Shown here piece by piece: positions 42,277 through 50,578 of a DNA stretch of 64,000 bases (position 1 is the first letter of the stretch; each line of letters begins with the position of its first letter). The notes under the pieces were generated by a model. The model searched no databases and was not told where the DNA came from. It was given only the letters and a program-made list of their open reading frames with translations. A program made the translations under genes and the position numbers. The stretch is from Thiobacillus sp. UBA3361 (GTDB lineage Bacteria > Pseudomonadota > Gammaproteobacteria > Burkholderiales > Thiobacillaceae): NCBI GenBank assembly GCA_002360535.1, contig DEQR01000046.1, positions 62,001 to 126,000 on the forward strand, read 5' to 3'.

Positions 42277-43500
42277 TCACAGAATCACCCCATAAGGCCA
42301 GTTCTCCCGGATCACCTGGGCCGGCAGCAGGCCCAGCACCTTCAGGGCGAATGCCGTGTCGGCGTCCGACAGCGCCCTCAAAGCATGGGCACGCAGCAGC
42401 ACCTGCAAGGCCTTACCGAACATGGGCGGGTCCAGCATCTCGCCGTCGAACTTGATGGCGCCGCCCAGCAAGGCGTCCGCCTCCACCGCCGCGTCCAGGA
42501 TGGCCACCGAGCGCTTGATGGCGGTGGGCGACGGGGTATAGGCCACCTTGCACAGGTGGATGTGGCTAGGGTGGATGACCTGCTTGCCGGTCAGGCCCAG
42601 GGCCGCCTCCTCGCAGGCGTGGCGGAACACCACGCGGGATTCCTCGTCGCCGTGCAAGTCCAGCCAGCGGCGGATGTCGTGCGGCTCCTGGAAGGTCTCC
42701 GGCATGCTGGCCTCGCCGATCAGCACCTCCACGCCGCCGATCACGCCCTTGCCAGCGATGCGCGCCTCGAACAGGATCTGGTTGAGGAAGAAGCGCAGCT
42801 CCTCGGTCCAGTGCTGGGGGGTGATCTGGATGCCCATGGCCTTGGAGAAGTCGTGGATGCCGAACACCACATGCTTCACCGTCGGGTAGGCCATGATGTC
42901 CGGTGCCACCTTCAGGCTCTTGGGGTGCTCGATGATCGGCTGGATGGTGATGTGGCCGCCGTTCAGGCCGGTGAGCACCGCCGACAGGTCGCGGATCTCC
43001 GCCGCCCCGTAGGCCTCTCCCGCCTTGGCCAGCATGACCACGTCGATGTGCTCGGCCAGGTCCCGCACCATGGCCATGTCGCGCTCGTACTCCTCGGTGC
43101 GGAAGGGGTTGATGCGCACCGCCACGGCGATGTCGTCCCGGTCCAGGCCGGGCAGTTCCTGGCGCAGCAGGTCCCTGGACAGGGCCTTCTGGCGGCAGCC
43201 GTCCTCCAGGTCGAACAGCAGGGTCTGGGCGTGGCAGCCCCGGGCATGCTTGCGGAAGCGCTGGGCGGCCGCCTCCAGGTCCTCATAGACACCCTGGGCC
43301 GGCGAATACTTCACCGGCGGGTAATAGAGCTGGATGCCGGGCCAGTAGTCGCCCAGCACGGCGCTGGTGAAGCCCGCCGCGCCCCGGACCGGCAGACCGC
43401 CGCCCGGTGCACCCGCGCCCCCGGCGCCCCGAAGAGGTTCCGTCCCGCCGGGCCCATCCACAACGGACGGGACCAAGGCCCGACCCGCGTTCATCGCCAT
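42277..43500 (-). CDS. Long CitE/HpcH-family aldolase-lyase
   Basis: A 407-residue, larger member of the citrate-lyase-beta superfamily. The first 40 residues are Gly/Pro-rich and probably disordered; then YYPPVKYSPAQGVYEDLEAA, QTLLFDLEDGCRQKA (metal site), HITIQPIIEHPKSLKVA (catalytic Glu) and FGIHDFSKAMGIQITPQHW. A C-terminal extension (about 310-407, GGAIKFDGEMLDPPMFGKAL) is shared by the long subfamily. It is the first gene of the minus-strand CoA cluster; divergent from the AcuI-like reductase. Substrate unknown, likely a C4/C5 acyl-CoA. Confidence 0.85.
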   Translation of the reverse strand: MAMNAGRALVPSVVDGPGGTEPLRGAGGAGAPGGGLPVRGAAGFTSAVLGDYWPGIQLYYPPVKYSPAQGVYEDLEAAAQRFRKHARGCHAQTLLFDLEDGCRQKALSRDLLRQELPGLDRDDIAVAVRINPFRTEEYERDMAMVRDLAEHIDVVMLAKAGEAYGAAEIRDLSAVLTGLNGGHITIQPIIEHPKSLKVAPDIMAYPTVKHVVFGIHDFSKAMGIQITPQHWTEELRFFLNQILFEARIAGKGVIGGVEVLIGEASMPETFQEPHDIRRWLDLHGDEESRVVFRHACEEAALGLTGKQVIHPSHIHLCKVAYTPSPTAIKRSVAILDAAVEADALLGGAIKFDGEMLDPPMFGKALQVLLRAHALRALSDADTAFALKVLGLLPAQVIRENWPYGVIL

Positions 43501-43624
43501 CTCTGTTCCATCCTCTCGTCGGCCGGTCATTGCCGGCAGACATGTGTGTAATTCACTACTAAGCTAGTCGAGAATCATTTTTCGCAGTGCACAAATATTT
43601 CAAGGTCAAGGATTGAAGAAACCA

Positions 43625-44614
43625 ATGAAAGCACTTCAGGTAATTAAAGACGACACGGGCATCCGCAGTGCCGTGGTGGACCTGCCCCAACCCGACCCGG
43701 CCGAGGGCGAGGTGCTGATCCGCGCCCAGTGGTCCAGCGTCAACTACAAGGACGCCCTGGCCGCCACCGGCGCCGGCAAGATCATGAAGACCCTGCCCCT
43801 GGTGGGCGGCGTGGATGTGGCCGGGGTGGTGGAAACCAGCCGGGACGACCGTATCCAACCCGGCGACCCGGTGCTGGTCACCGGCTACGGCCTGGGGGTG
43901 GAACGGGACGGGGGCTACGCCGAGTTCGTGTGCGTACCCGCCAACTGGGCGGTCCCCCTCCCCCCCGGCCTCACCGCCTACCAGGCCATGGCCCTGGGCA
44001 CCGCCGGCTTCACCGCCGCCCTGGCGGTCATGCGCCTGGAACTGCTGGGCGTGACGCCGAGCAGCGGCCCGGTGGCGGTCACCGGCGCGACCGGCGGCCT
44101 GGGCAGCCTGGCCGTCGACATGCTGGCGGGCCTCGGCTACGAAGTGGTGGCCATCTCCGGCAAGCCGGCGCAGGCCGACTGGTTGCGCGGCCTGGGCGCC
44201 AGCCAGGTGCTCGACCGCAAGTCCCTGGAACTGGGCACCCGCCCCCTGGAAAAGGCCCTGTGGGCCGGTGCCATCGACACCGTGGGCGGTGATCTGCTGG
44301 CCTGGCTGACCAGCACCATGGCCTACCGCGGCGCCATCGCCGCCTGCGGCCTGGCCGGCGGCGTGGAACTCAACACCACGGTGATGCCCTTCATCCTGCG
44401 CGGCGTCAGCCTGCTGGGCATCGACTCGGTGGCCTGTCCGATGGCCGAGCGGCTGGAGGTCTGGCGCCGTCTGGCGAGCGACCTGAAGCCGCGCCAACTG
44501 GAGAGCGGCATCGCCCGGACGGTGAATCTGGCCGATCTGTCCGGTGTGTTCCAGGGCTTCCTGGACGGCACGGTGACCGGGCGGACCGTGGTATCGCTGG
44601 CGGGCGCCGGCTAG
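43625..44614 (+). CDS. acuI: AcuI-type NADPH acrylyl-CoA reductase / YhdH-family oxidoreductase
   Basis: The 329-residue medium-chain dehydrogenase lacks zinc ligands and starts MKALQVIKDDTGIRSAVVDL. Motifs: SSVNYKDALAATGAGKI, LPLVGGVDVAGVVE, GYGLGVERDGGYAEF and NADPH site VTGATGGLGSLAVDMLA. YhdH/AcuI enzymes reduce acrylyl-CoA to propionyl-CoA and protect from acrylate. This links to propionyl-CoA synthetase (prpE) nearby. Start ATG 43625; the TTG at 43613 is weaker. Confidence 0.9.
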   Translation: MKALQVIKDDTGIRSAVVDLPQPDPAEGEVLIRAQWSSVNYKDALAATGAGKIMKTLPLVGGVDVAGVVETSRDDRIQPGDPVLVTGYGLGVERDGGYAEFVCVPANWAVPLPPGLTAYQAMALGTAGFTAALAVMRLELLGVTPSSGPVAVTGATGGLGSLAVDMLAGLGYEVVAISGKPAQADWLRGLGASQVLDRKSLELGTRPLEKALWAGAIDTVGGDLLAWLTSTMAYRGAIAACGLAGGVELNTTVMPFILRGVSLLGIDSVACPMAERLEVWRRLASDLKPRQLESGIARTVNLADLSGVFQGFLDGTVTGRTVVSLAGAG

Positions 44615-44650
44615 CGGACGGTTCTGGCCGCAACCGGCGCACGCGCGCGG

Positions 44651-45139
44651 TTATTCCCTCCAGGCGCTGAACACATAGCCGGTCTTGCCGGCCTGTTCGG
44701 CGTGGCAGCCGTAGCAGGCCGACGCGGCCTGGTCGCCCACCACGCGGCGGGATTTGTCACCGCCGGCGAAGCCCTCGAATCCCCAGCCGCCGGTGGTCTT
44801 GTAGCGGCGGGCGTCCTTTTGCATCACCCCGAGCACCTTGCGCGGACCTTCGGCGATGGCGTTGCCCTCTTTCTTTACCTCGAGCAGATCGAAGACGATC
44901 ACCGATCCATCCGCGAAGCGCCCATCGCGATAACCGCGCATGGCCTTGGCATTGGCATAGATGTGGTGGATACCCCCGAAGGATTCATAGAGTGGATGGC
45001 CGGATTCCAGGATCAGGCTTTTGACGTGGGTCCAGTCCCGATAGCCGGCCGGGTAGCCGACACCGGAGGGCTCGGCGGACCAGGCGGCCGGACTGGCGAG
45101 GACGGCGAGCACGACGGGAATGAGGCGGATGGGGCTCAT
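44651..45139 (-). CDS. Cytochrome P460-family protein
   Basis: A 162-residue secreted protein with signal peptide (about 1-22, VLAVLASPAAWSA) and a single heme motif CYGCHAEQ near the C-terminus. The pattern VGYPAGYRDWTHVKSLI, HHIYANAKAMRGYRDGRF, GSVIVFDLLEV and GWGFEGF fits the cytochrome P460 family, whose members oxidise hydroxylamine or NO or detoxify them. Many family members have lost the P460 crosslink, so activity is open. It is transcribed away from the MarR regulator with shared operators between. Confidence 0.9.
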   Translation of the reverse strand: MSPIRLIPVVLAVLASPAAWSAEPSGVGYPAGYRDWTHVKSLILESGHPLYESFGGIHHIYANAKAMRGYRDGRFADGSVIVFDLLEVKKEGNAIAEGPRKVLGVMQKDARRYKTTGGWGFEGFAGGDKSRRVVGDQAASACYGCHAEQAGKTGYVFSAWRE

Positions 45140-45160
45140 GGCGTATCTCCTGTGGCTTGA

Positions 45161-45195
45161 ATGTATCGTATCGAAATGATATCGATGCGATACAT
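45161..45195. promoter_or_regulatory. MarR operator candidate O1 (ATGTATCG...CGATACAT)
   Basis: The arms ATGTATCG (45161-45168) and CGATACAT (45188-45195) are perfect inverted copies with a 19-base spacer that itself holds a TATCG-ATG-CGATA repeat. It lies 20 bases upstream of the cytochrome P460 start on the minus strand. Confidence 0.65.
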
Positions 45196-45224
45196 ATAGC
45201 CGGGCAATTCCCGCTTGTCAATTC

Positions 45225-45241
45225 TGTATCGGGCCGATACA
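45225..45241. promoter_or_regulatory. MarR operator candidate O2 (TGTATCGG-G-CCGATACA)
   Basis: A perfect 17-base palindrome ending 8 bases before the marR-like ATG (45250), sharing TGTATCG half-sites with O1. Its position over the leader fits autorepression. Confidence 0.7.
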
Positions 45242-45249
45242 TTCCCGGC

Positions 45250-45813
45250 ATGGCTACCCATCTTCTCAAACTGCTTAATCTGGCCGAACGCCTGGGCAAT
45301 CTGGCCCAGGCGCGTCTCAAGGCGATCGGCGCCGAGCATGGACTGCAGCCCGTCCATGTCCAGGCCCTGTTGTATCTGGCCGCCGCCAACCGCTATTCCA
45401 ACACCCCCCAGGCGGTAGCCGAATACCTGGGCCTGACCAAGGGTACGGTGTCCCAGAGTCTGATCCTGCTGGAGGAAAAGGGTTTTCTCACGCGTGGTTC
45501 GGACGGACGCGACCGCCGGGTGGTCAGGTTGTCCCTGAGCCCGGCCGGCAACGCCCTGGTCGGCGCCGTGGGAAAGCGGGGCCTGGCCGGTTTCCGGGCG
45601 GCCGCCGATGCCCTGGGAGATGCGCCGTTGACCGCCATGACCGAGCTGCTCAGGCGTTTGCAGATGGAGGATGGGCGGCGTAGCTTCGGAGTCTGCGCCA
45701 CCTGCCGCCATCATCTCGCGGAGGGGCGCGACGCCTGGCGTTGCGGACTGACCGGCGAGCCGCTGAGCCGCCGGGATCGGGAGATGATCTGCCGGGAGCA
45801 CGAACCCGTCTGA
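45250..45813 (+). CDS. MarR-family regulator with Cys-rich C-terminus
   Basis: The 187-residue protein has a winged helix typical of MarR (NTPQAVAEYLGLTKGTVSQSLILLEEKGFLTRGSDGRDRRVVRLSLSP). Beyond the usual length (about 145) it has a tail with CATCRHH, WRCGL and MICREHEPV, probably a zinc or redox site. Start ATG 45250 is used because the palindromic operator O2 lies just upstream; the longer frame at 45157 crosses the operators. It probably represses itself and the divergent cytochrome P460 gene. Confidence 0.88.
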   Translation: MATHLLKLLNLAERLGNLAQARLKAIGAEHGLQPVHVQALLYLAAANRYSNTPQAVAEYLGLTKGTVSQSLILLEEKGFLTRGSDGRDRRVVRLSLSPAGNALVGAVGKRGLAGFRAAADALGDAPLTAMTELLRRLQMEDGRRSFGVCATCRHHLAEGRDAWRCGLTGEPLSRRDREMICREHEPV

Positions 45814-45925
45814 GTCGAGGTGGGCATTCCTCAAACCGCCGCGAGCGGGTAAGGTTGCCGGCAGCATGTCCCGCTGGGGGCACGACCGAATACACCGGAC
45901 AATCGGGATCGAGGAGACTGAAGGA

Positions 45926-47839
45926 ATGGGCAAGTACGCGGATTTCTATCGCCGTTCCATGGACGACAAGGCGGGCTTCTGGGCCGAGCAGGCCCGGTTG
46001 ATTAATTGGCATACCCCCTTCGAACAGGTGCTGGACGACAGCCGCCTGCCCTTCGCCCGCTGGTTCGTGGGCGGCCGCACAAATCTGTGCCACAACGCCG
46101 TGGATCGGCACCTCGCGACCCGGCCTGAGCAGAAGGCCATCGTCTATCTGTCCACCGAAACCGGCCAGGAAGGCAGCTACACCTACCGGGAGCTGCACGC
46201 GGAGGTGAACCGGGTGGCGGCCATGATCGCCGGGCTGGGGGTAAGCAAGGGCGACCGGGTGATCATCTACATGCCCATGGTGCCCGAGGCGGTGTTCGCC
46301 ATGCTGGCCTGTGCGCGCATCGGCGCCATCCATTCGGTGGTGTTCGGCGGCTTCGCGGCCAACAGCCTGGCCACCCGCATCGACGACGCGAAGCCGAAGC
46401 TCTTGATCACCTCCGACGCCGGCATGCGCGGCGGCAAGACCATCCTCTACAAACCCCTGGTGGACGAAGCCCTGAACCTGGCGCAAAACCCGCCGGACAA
46501 GGTGCTGCTGTTCAGGCGCGGCCTGGACGCGGACCTGGCCTGGAACGCCGGCCGCGACGTGGACTGGGCCGAACTGCGCGCCCGCCACCTGGACGCGGAA
46601 GTGGAGCCGGTCTGGCTGGAATCCTCCGAGCCCTCCTACATCCTCTACACCTCCGGCACCACCGGCAAGCCCAAGGGCGTACAGCGCAACACGGGCGGCT
46701 ACGCCGTGGCCCTGGCCGCATCCATGAAGCACATCTACACCGGCCGGGCCGGCGAGACCATGTTCACCTCCAGCGACATCGGCTGGGTGGTGGGCCACAG
46801 CTACATCGTCTATGGGCCGCTCATCGCCGGCATGACCACCATCGTCTACGAGGGCCTGCCCATCCGCCCCGACCCGGGCATCTGGTGGAAGATCGTGCAG
46901 GACAACCGGGTGAACGTCATGTTCACCTCCCCCACCGCCGTGCGGGTGCTGAAGAAGCAGCCGCCGGAGTACCTGCACAAGTACGACGTCTCCAGCCTGC
47001 GCTCCCTCTACCTCGCCGGCGAGCCCCTGGACGAGCCCACCGCCCGCTGGATCGCCGACGCCCTGGGGGTGAACATCATCGACAACTACTGGCAGACCGA
47101 GACCGGCTGGCCCATCCTGTCCAGCGTGCCGGCCATCGAGGACCTGCCGCGCAAGTTCGGCTCGCCGGGCTTCGCCGTCTACGGCTTCGACCTGAAGCTG
47201 CTGGACGAGCGCACCGGCCAGGAGGTGGGCGCCGACGAGAAGGGCGTGCTCACCGCCATCCCGCCCCTGCCCCCGGGCTGCCTGACCACCGTCTGGGGCG
47301 ACGACAAGCGCTTCGTCAACACCTACTTCTCCAACTTCGAGAACGTGCTGGCCTATTCCACCTTCGACTGGGCCACCCGTGACGCCGACGGCTATTACTT
47401 CATCCTCGGCCGCACCGACGACGTGATCAACGTGGCCGGCCATCGCCTGGGCACCCGGGAGATCGAGGAAGCCGTGTCCGCCCATCCGGCCATCGCCGAG
47501 GTGGCGGTAGTAGGCGTGCACGACGAAGTGAAGGGCCAGGCGGTGATGGCCTTCGCGGTGGTCAAGGACGCCGGCCGCACCGCCACCCCCGAGGCCACCG
47601 CCGCCCTGGAAAAGGAGGTGATGGCCACCGTGGACCGGGAACTGGGCGCCATCGCCCGCCCGGCGCGGGTGTGCTTCGTCACCCTGCTGCCCAAGACCCG
47701 CTCCGGCAAGCTGCTGCGCCGCTCCATCCAGGCCCTGGCGGAAGGCCGCGAGGCGGGCGACCTGACCACCCTGGACGACCCCTCGGCCCTGGAGCAGATC
47801 AAGGCGGCGGTGGCGGCCTGGAAATCGGGCAAGGCCTGA
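45926..47839 (+). CDS. prpE: Propionate-CoA ligase (acetyl-CoA synthetase family)
   Basis: The 637-residue AMP-forming synthetase activates propionate (or acetate). Motifs: GRTNLCHNAVDRHL, PSYILYTSGTTGKPKGVQRNTGG, DNYWQTETGWPI and the catalytic Lys in KTRSGKLLRR. The GVQRNTGGYAVAL and WQTETGWPI variants are typical of PrpE rather than Acs. Start ATG 45926 follows GAGGAGACTGA. It is separated by one base from the small secreted protein gene and lies downstream of marR-like and acuI-like genes, consistent with propionyl-CoA metabolism. Confidence 0.93.
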   Translation: MGKYADFYRRSMDDKAGFWAEQARLINWHTPFEQVLDDSRLPFARWFVGGRTNLCHNAVDRHLATRPEQKAIVYLSTETGQEGSYTYRELHAEVNRVAAMIAGLGVSKGDRVIIYMPMVPEAVFAMLACARIGAIHSVVFGGFAANSLATRIDDAKPKLLITSDAGMRGGKTILYKPLVDEALNLAQNPPDKVLLFRRGLDADLAWNAGRDVDWAELRARHLDAEVEPVWLESSEPSYILYTSGTTGKPKGVQRNTGGYAVALAASMKHIYTGRAGETMFTSSDIGWVVGHSYIVYGPLIAGMTTIVYEGLPIRPDPGIWWKIVQDNRVNVMFTSPTAVRVLKKQPPEYLHKYDVSSLRSLYLAGEPLDEPTARWIADALGVNIIDNYWQTETGWPILSSVPAIEDLPRKFGSPGFAVYGFDLKLLDERTGQEVGADEKGVLTAIPPLPPGCLTTVWGDDKRFVNTYFSNFENVLAYSTFDWATRDADGYYFILGRTDDVINVAGHRLGTREIEEAVSAHPAIAEVAVVGVHDEVKGQAVMAFAVVKDAGRTATPEATAALEKEVMATVDRELGAIARPARVCFVTLLPKTRSGKLLRRSIQALAEGREAGDLTTLDDPSALEQIKAAVAAWKSGKA

Positions 47840-47840
47840 G

Positions 47841-48140
47841 ATGAGGCGTCGCATCGTCTTCACGGTCCTGGCCTTCGGCCTGTCCCTGCCGGCCACCGCC
47901 GGCTGGCGGTGGGTGGCCGAGGGCGATTGTATCGGTCCGCAGCTGCAGGGGGCGCCCGGCAATGTCCCGGAGCCGGATCGCTGCACACCGGAGATGGCCG
48001 GCAAGACCGCGCTTTGCTTTCCCCAAGCCTGCTACCCCGGTTGCCAGTACCTCGACCTGCCCAGCTCGAAGTGCCTGCCAGGCGCCGACACGGGGCAGAT
48101 CTATACCTGCGAACCCGAACCCGCACAGCCGGTGAAATAG
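47841..48140 (+). CDS. Small secreted cysteine-rich protein
   Basis: A 99-residue protein with signal peptide (MRRRIVFTVLAFGLSLPATA) and seven cysteines in the mature part (GDCIG, RCTPE, LCFPQACYPGCQY, SKCLPG, TCEPE), which suggests disulfide bonding outside the cytoplasm. Its ATG follows the prpE stop after one base, so it may be translated by coupling. No family recognised. Confidence 0.7.
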   Translation: MRRRIVFTVLAFGLSLPATAGWRWVAEGDCIGPQLQGAPGNVPEPDRCTPEMAGKTALCFPQACYPGCQYLDLPSSKCLPGADTGQIYTCEPEPAQPVK

Positions 48141-48144
48141 AACC

Positions 48145-48168
48145 GCCGCGACATCCACGCGTCGCGGC
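48145..48168 (+). other. Hairpin between the cysteine-rich protein and srkA
   Basis: GCCGCGAC/GTCGCGGC with an 8-base loop, without T-run; possible weak terminator or 5' leader hairpin of srkA. Confidence 0.35.
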
Positions 48169-48186
48169 GACCCGTACAATCCCGGC

Positions 48187-49188
48187 ATGGAAAATCCAGC
48201 CACCCACCCCTACGCCGCCCTGACCCCCGATGCGGTGCTGGACGCCCTGGAGTCGGTGGGCCTGCCCGCCGACGGCCGGCTGCTGGCCCTGAACAGCTAC
48301 GAGAACCGGGTCTATCAGGCCTGGCTGGACGATGCCGAGCCGGTGGTGGCCAAGTTCTACCGGCCGGGCCGCTGGTCCGACGCGGCCATCCTGGAGGAAC
48401 ACGCCTTCACTCTGGAACTGGCCGAGCGGGAGATCCCGGTGGTGCCGCCCCTGCTCCCGGAAGGGCGCAGCCTGCATGAGCACGCCGGCTTCCGCTTCGC
48501 CGTCTATCCGCGCCGGGGCGGGCGCACGCCTGAGCTCTCCGACCCGGACACCCTGGAATGGCTGGGCCGCTTCCTGGGCCGCATCCACGCCGTGGGGGCG
48601 CTGTCCGCCTACCGGGCGCGCCCGACCCTGGACATCGCCAGCTTCGGCGAGGAACCCCGCGACTGGCTGCTGGCCCACGACTGGATACCCGTGGAACTGA
48701 GGGCCGTCTGGCAGGGGGTGGCGGATCAGGCCCTGGACGGCGTGCGCCACGCCTTTGATCGCGCCGGAGACGTGGCCCGGCTGCGCCTGCACGGCGACTG
48801 CCACATGGGCAATGTGCTGTGGACCGAGTACGGCGACGCCCCCGGCCCCCACTTCGTGGATTTCGACGACAGCCGCATGGGCCCGGCGGTGCAGGACCTG
48901 TGGATGCTGCTCTCGGGGGACCGGGGCGAGATGACCCGCCAGTTCTCCGACGTGCTGACCGGCTACGAGGACTTCATGGACTTCGACCGGCGCGAGCTGC
49001 ACCTGATCGAGGCCCTGCGCACCCTGCGCCTGATCCACTACAGCGCCTGGATTGCCCGGCGCTGGGACGACCCGGCCTTCCCCGCCGCCTTCCCCTGGTT
49101 CGACAGCCCCCGCTACTGGGAGGAACGCATCCTGGAGCTGCGGGAGCAGATCGCCCTGATGCAGGAGCCGCCCCTGGGGCCGCTCTGA
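48187..49188 (+). CDS. srkA: Stress response kinase SrkA (YihE)
   Basis: The 333-residue kinase-fold protein follows the SrkA pattern: NSYENRVYQAWLDDAEPVVAKFYRPGRWSDAAILEEH, then RLRLHGDCHMGNVLW (catalytic loop) and FVDFDDSRMGPAVQDLWMLL. It phosphorylates Ser/Thr and counters stress-induced cell death in E. coli. Ends nine bases before rsuA. Cytoplasmic. Confidence 0.95.
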   Translation: MENPATHPYAALTPDAVLDALESVGLPADGRLLALNSYENRVYQAWLDDAEPVVAKFYRPGRWSDAAILEEHAFTLELAEREIPVVPPLLPEGRSLHEHAGFRFAVYPRRGGRTPELSDPDTLEWLGRFLGRIHAVGALSAYRARPTLDIASFGEEPRDWLLAHDWIPVELRAVWQGVADQALDGVRHAFDRAGDVARLRLHGDCHMGNVLWTEYGDAPGPHFVDFDDSRMGPAVQDLWMLLSGDRGEMTRQFSDVLTGYEDFMDFDRRELHLIEALRTLRLIHYSAWIARRWDDPAFPAAFPWFDSPRYWEERILELREQIALMQEPPLGPL

Positions 49189-49196
49189 GTCGGACG

Positions 49197-49919
49197 ATGC
49201 AGCTGGAACGGATCCTGCAATCCCAGGGCTTCGGCAGCCGCAAGGCCTGCCGGGCCATGGTGTGGCACGGCCGGGTGACGGCGGGCGGGCAACCCACGGA
49301 CGATCCCTTCGCCGAGTTCGAGCCCGATGGCCTGGGCTTCGGCGTGGACGGCGAGGCCTGGGTCTATCGCGAACGGGCCACGCTCATGCTGCACAAGCCG
49401 GCGGGCTACGAGTGCTCCTGCTCGCCCCGCCACCACCCCGGCGTGCTGAGCCTGCTGCCCGCGCCCCTGGTCAACCGGGGTGTCCAATCCGTGGGCAGGC
49501 TGGACGTGGACACCACCGGCCTGCTGCTGCTGAGCGACGACGGCGATCTGATCCACCGGCTCATCTCCCCCCACCACCAGGTGGCCAAGGTCTATGAAGT
49601 GACCGCCAAACACCCGGTGGACGACACCCAGATCGCCGCCCTGCTTGCCGGCGTGCAACTGCGCGACGAACCAGCGCCCATCGCCGCGGCGGAATGCGAA
49701 CGGGTGGATACAGGGGGGGACGGGCGCGTCATCCGCCTGACCCTCACCGAAGGCAAGTACCATCAGGTCAAGCGCATGCTGGCCGCCGCCGGCAACCGGG
49801 TAGAGGCCCTCAAGCGAGTGGCGGTGGGCGGCCTGGCGCTGCCCGAGGATCTGGCGGAGGGGCAATGGCGCTGGCTGGAGGCGGCCGAACTGGAGTGGCT
49901 GTTGGAACGCCATGCCTGA
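49197..49919 (+). CDS. rsuA: RsuA-type 16S rRNA pseudouridine synthase
   Basis: The 240-residue enzyme has an N-terminal S4 RNA-binding part (MQLERILQSQGFGSRKACRAMV) and the catalytic motif GRLDVDTTGLLLLSDDGDLIHRL with the active Asp; C-terminal EGKYHQVKRMLAAAGNRV. It probably modifies 16S rRNA at position 516. Start ATG 49197 lies 8 bases after srkA; the open frame further upstream is a shadow of srkA. Confidence 0.94.
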   Translation: MQLERILQSQGFGSRKACRAMVWHGRVTAGGQPTDDPFAEFEPDGLGFGVDGEAWVYRERATLMLHKPAGYECSCSPRHHPGVLSLLPAPLVNRGVQSVGRLDVDTTGLLLLSDDGDLIHRLISPHHQVAKVYEVTAKHPVDDTQIAALLAGVQLRDEPAPIAAAECERVDTGGDGRVIRLTLTEGKYHQVKRMLAAAGNRVEALKRVAVGGLALPEDLAEGQWRWLEAAELEWLLERHA

Positions 49920-49958
49920 CCGGCCCACGCCTACGACGACTTGGAAGCCGCCCCGCTG

Positions 49959-50450
49959 ATGGACGAACCCTGCGCCGCCAACCGATTTTTGCTGGAGCAT
50001 GCCAACCTGCTGATCGAGAGCTACCGGCACCTGGTCCGCGGCCCCCTCATGCCGCCCTGCCTGAGCCCCGAGCTGGCCGCACGGGAACTCTACCAAGCCC
50101 CCTTCGTGGTGCTGTCCCACGACAGCGCCGCCGACCCCCTGTTCACCTATGCCAATCTGGCGGCCCAGCGGCTTTTCGAGATGTCCTGGAGCGAGATGGT
50201 CGGCATGCCGTCGCGCTTTTCCGCCGAGCCCCTGGCGCGCGAAGAACGCCAGCGCCTCCTGGAGCAGGTGGCCCGGCAGGGCTATATCGACGACTACCAA
50301 GGGGTGCGCGTGTCCAAGTCCGGCCGCCGTTTCCTGGTCCGCGACGCCACGGTGTGGAACCTGCTGGACCAGGACGGGAACCTGCGCGGCCAGGCGGCCA
50401 CCTTCAGCCATTGGACGATGCTGCCGGGGTCAAGGAGCGACGGCCGGTGA
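49959..50450 (+). CDS. MEKHLA-domain (PAS-like) protein
   Basis: A 163-residue single-domain protein: LEHANLLIESYRHLVRGPLM, ELYQAPFVVLSHDSAADPLFTYANLAAQRLFEMSW, PSRFSAEPLAREERQRLL, GYIDDYQGVRVSKSGRRFLVRDATVWNLLDQDG. This is the MEKHLA pattern, a PAS-related sensor fold found at the C-terminus of plant HD-ZIP III proteins and as stand-alone bacterial proteins. Ligand and partner unknown. Start ATG 49959 is preferred; a TTG at 49941 is possible. Confidence 0.9.
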   Translation: MDEPCAANRFLLEHANLLIESYRHLVRGPLMPPCLSPELAARELYQAPFVVLSHDSAADPLFTYANLAAQRLFEMSWSEMVGMPSRFSAEPLAREERQRLLEQVARQGYIDDYQGVRVSKSGRRFLVRDATVWNLLDQDGNLRGQAATFSHWTMLPGSRSDGR

Positions 50451-50578
50451 TCTCCGCCCGCCCCGGCTGTAAGCCACCAGGTCGCCAATGGATTGGCGAC
50501 CTACGGCAGTAAGGGCGGCAATCCTTTCCCGACGCCTTCGGCGGCGCGGCTATTCCGGCCGGGCGCATGCGAGGTGGT

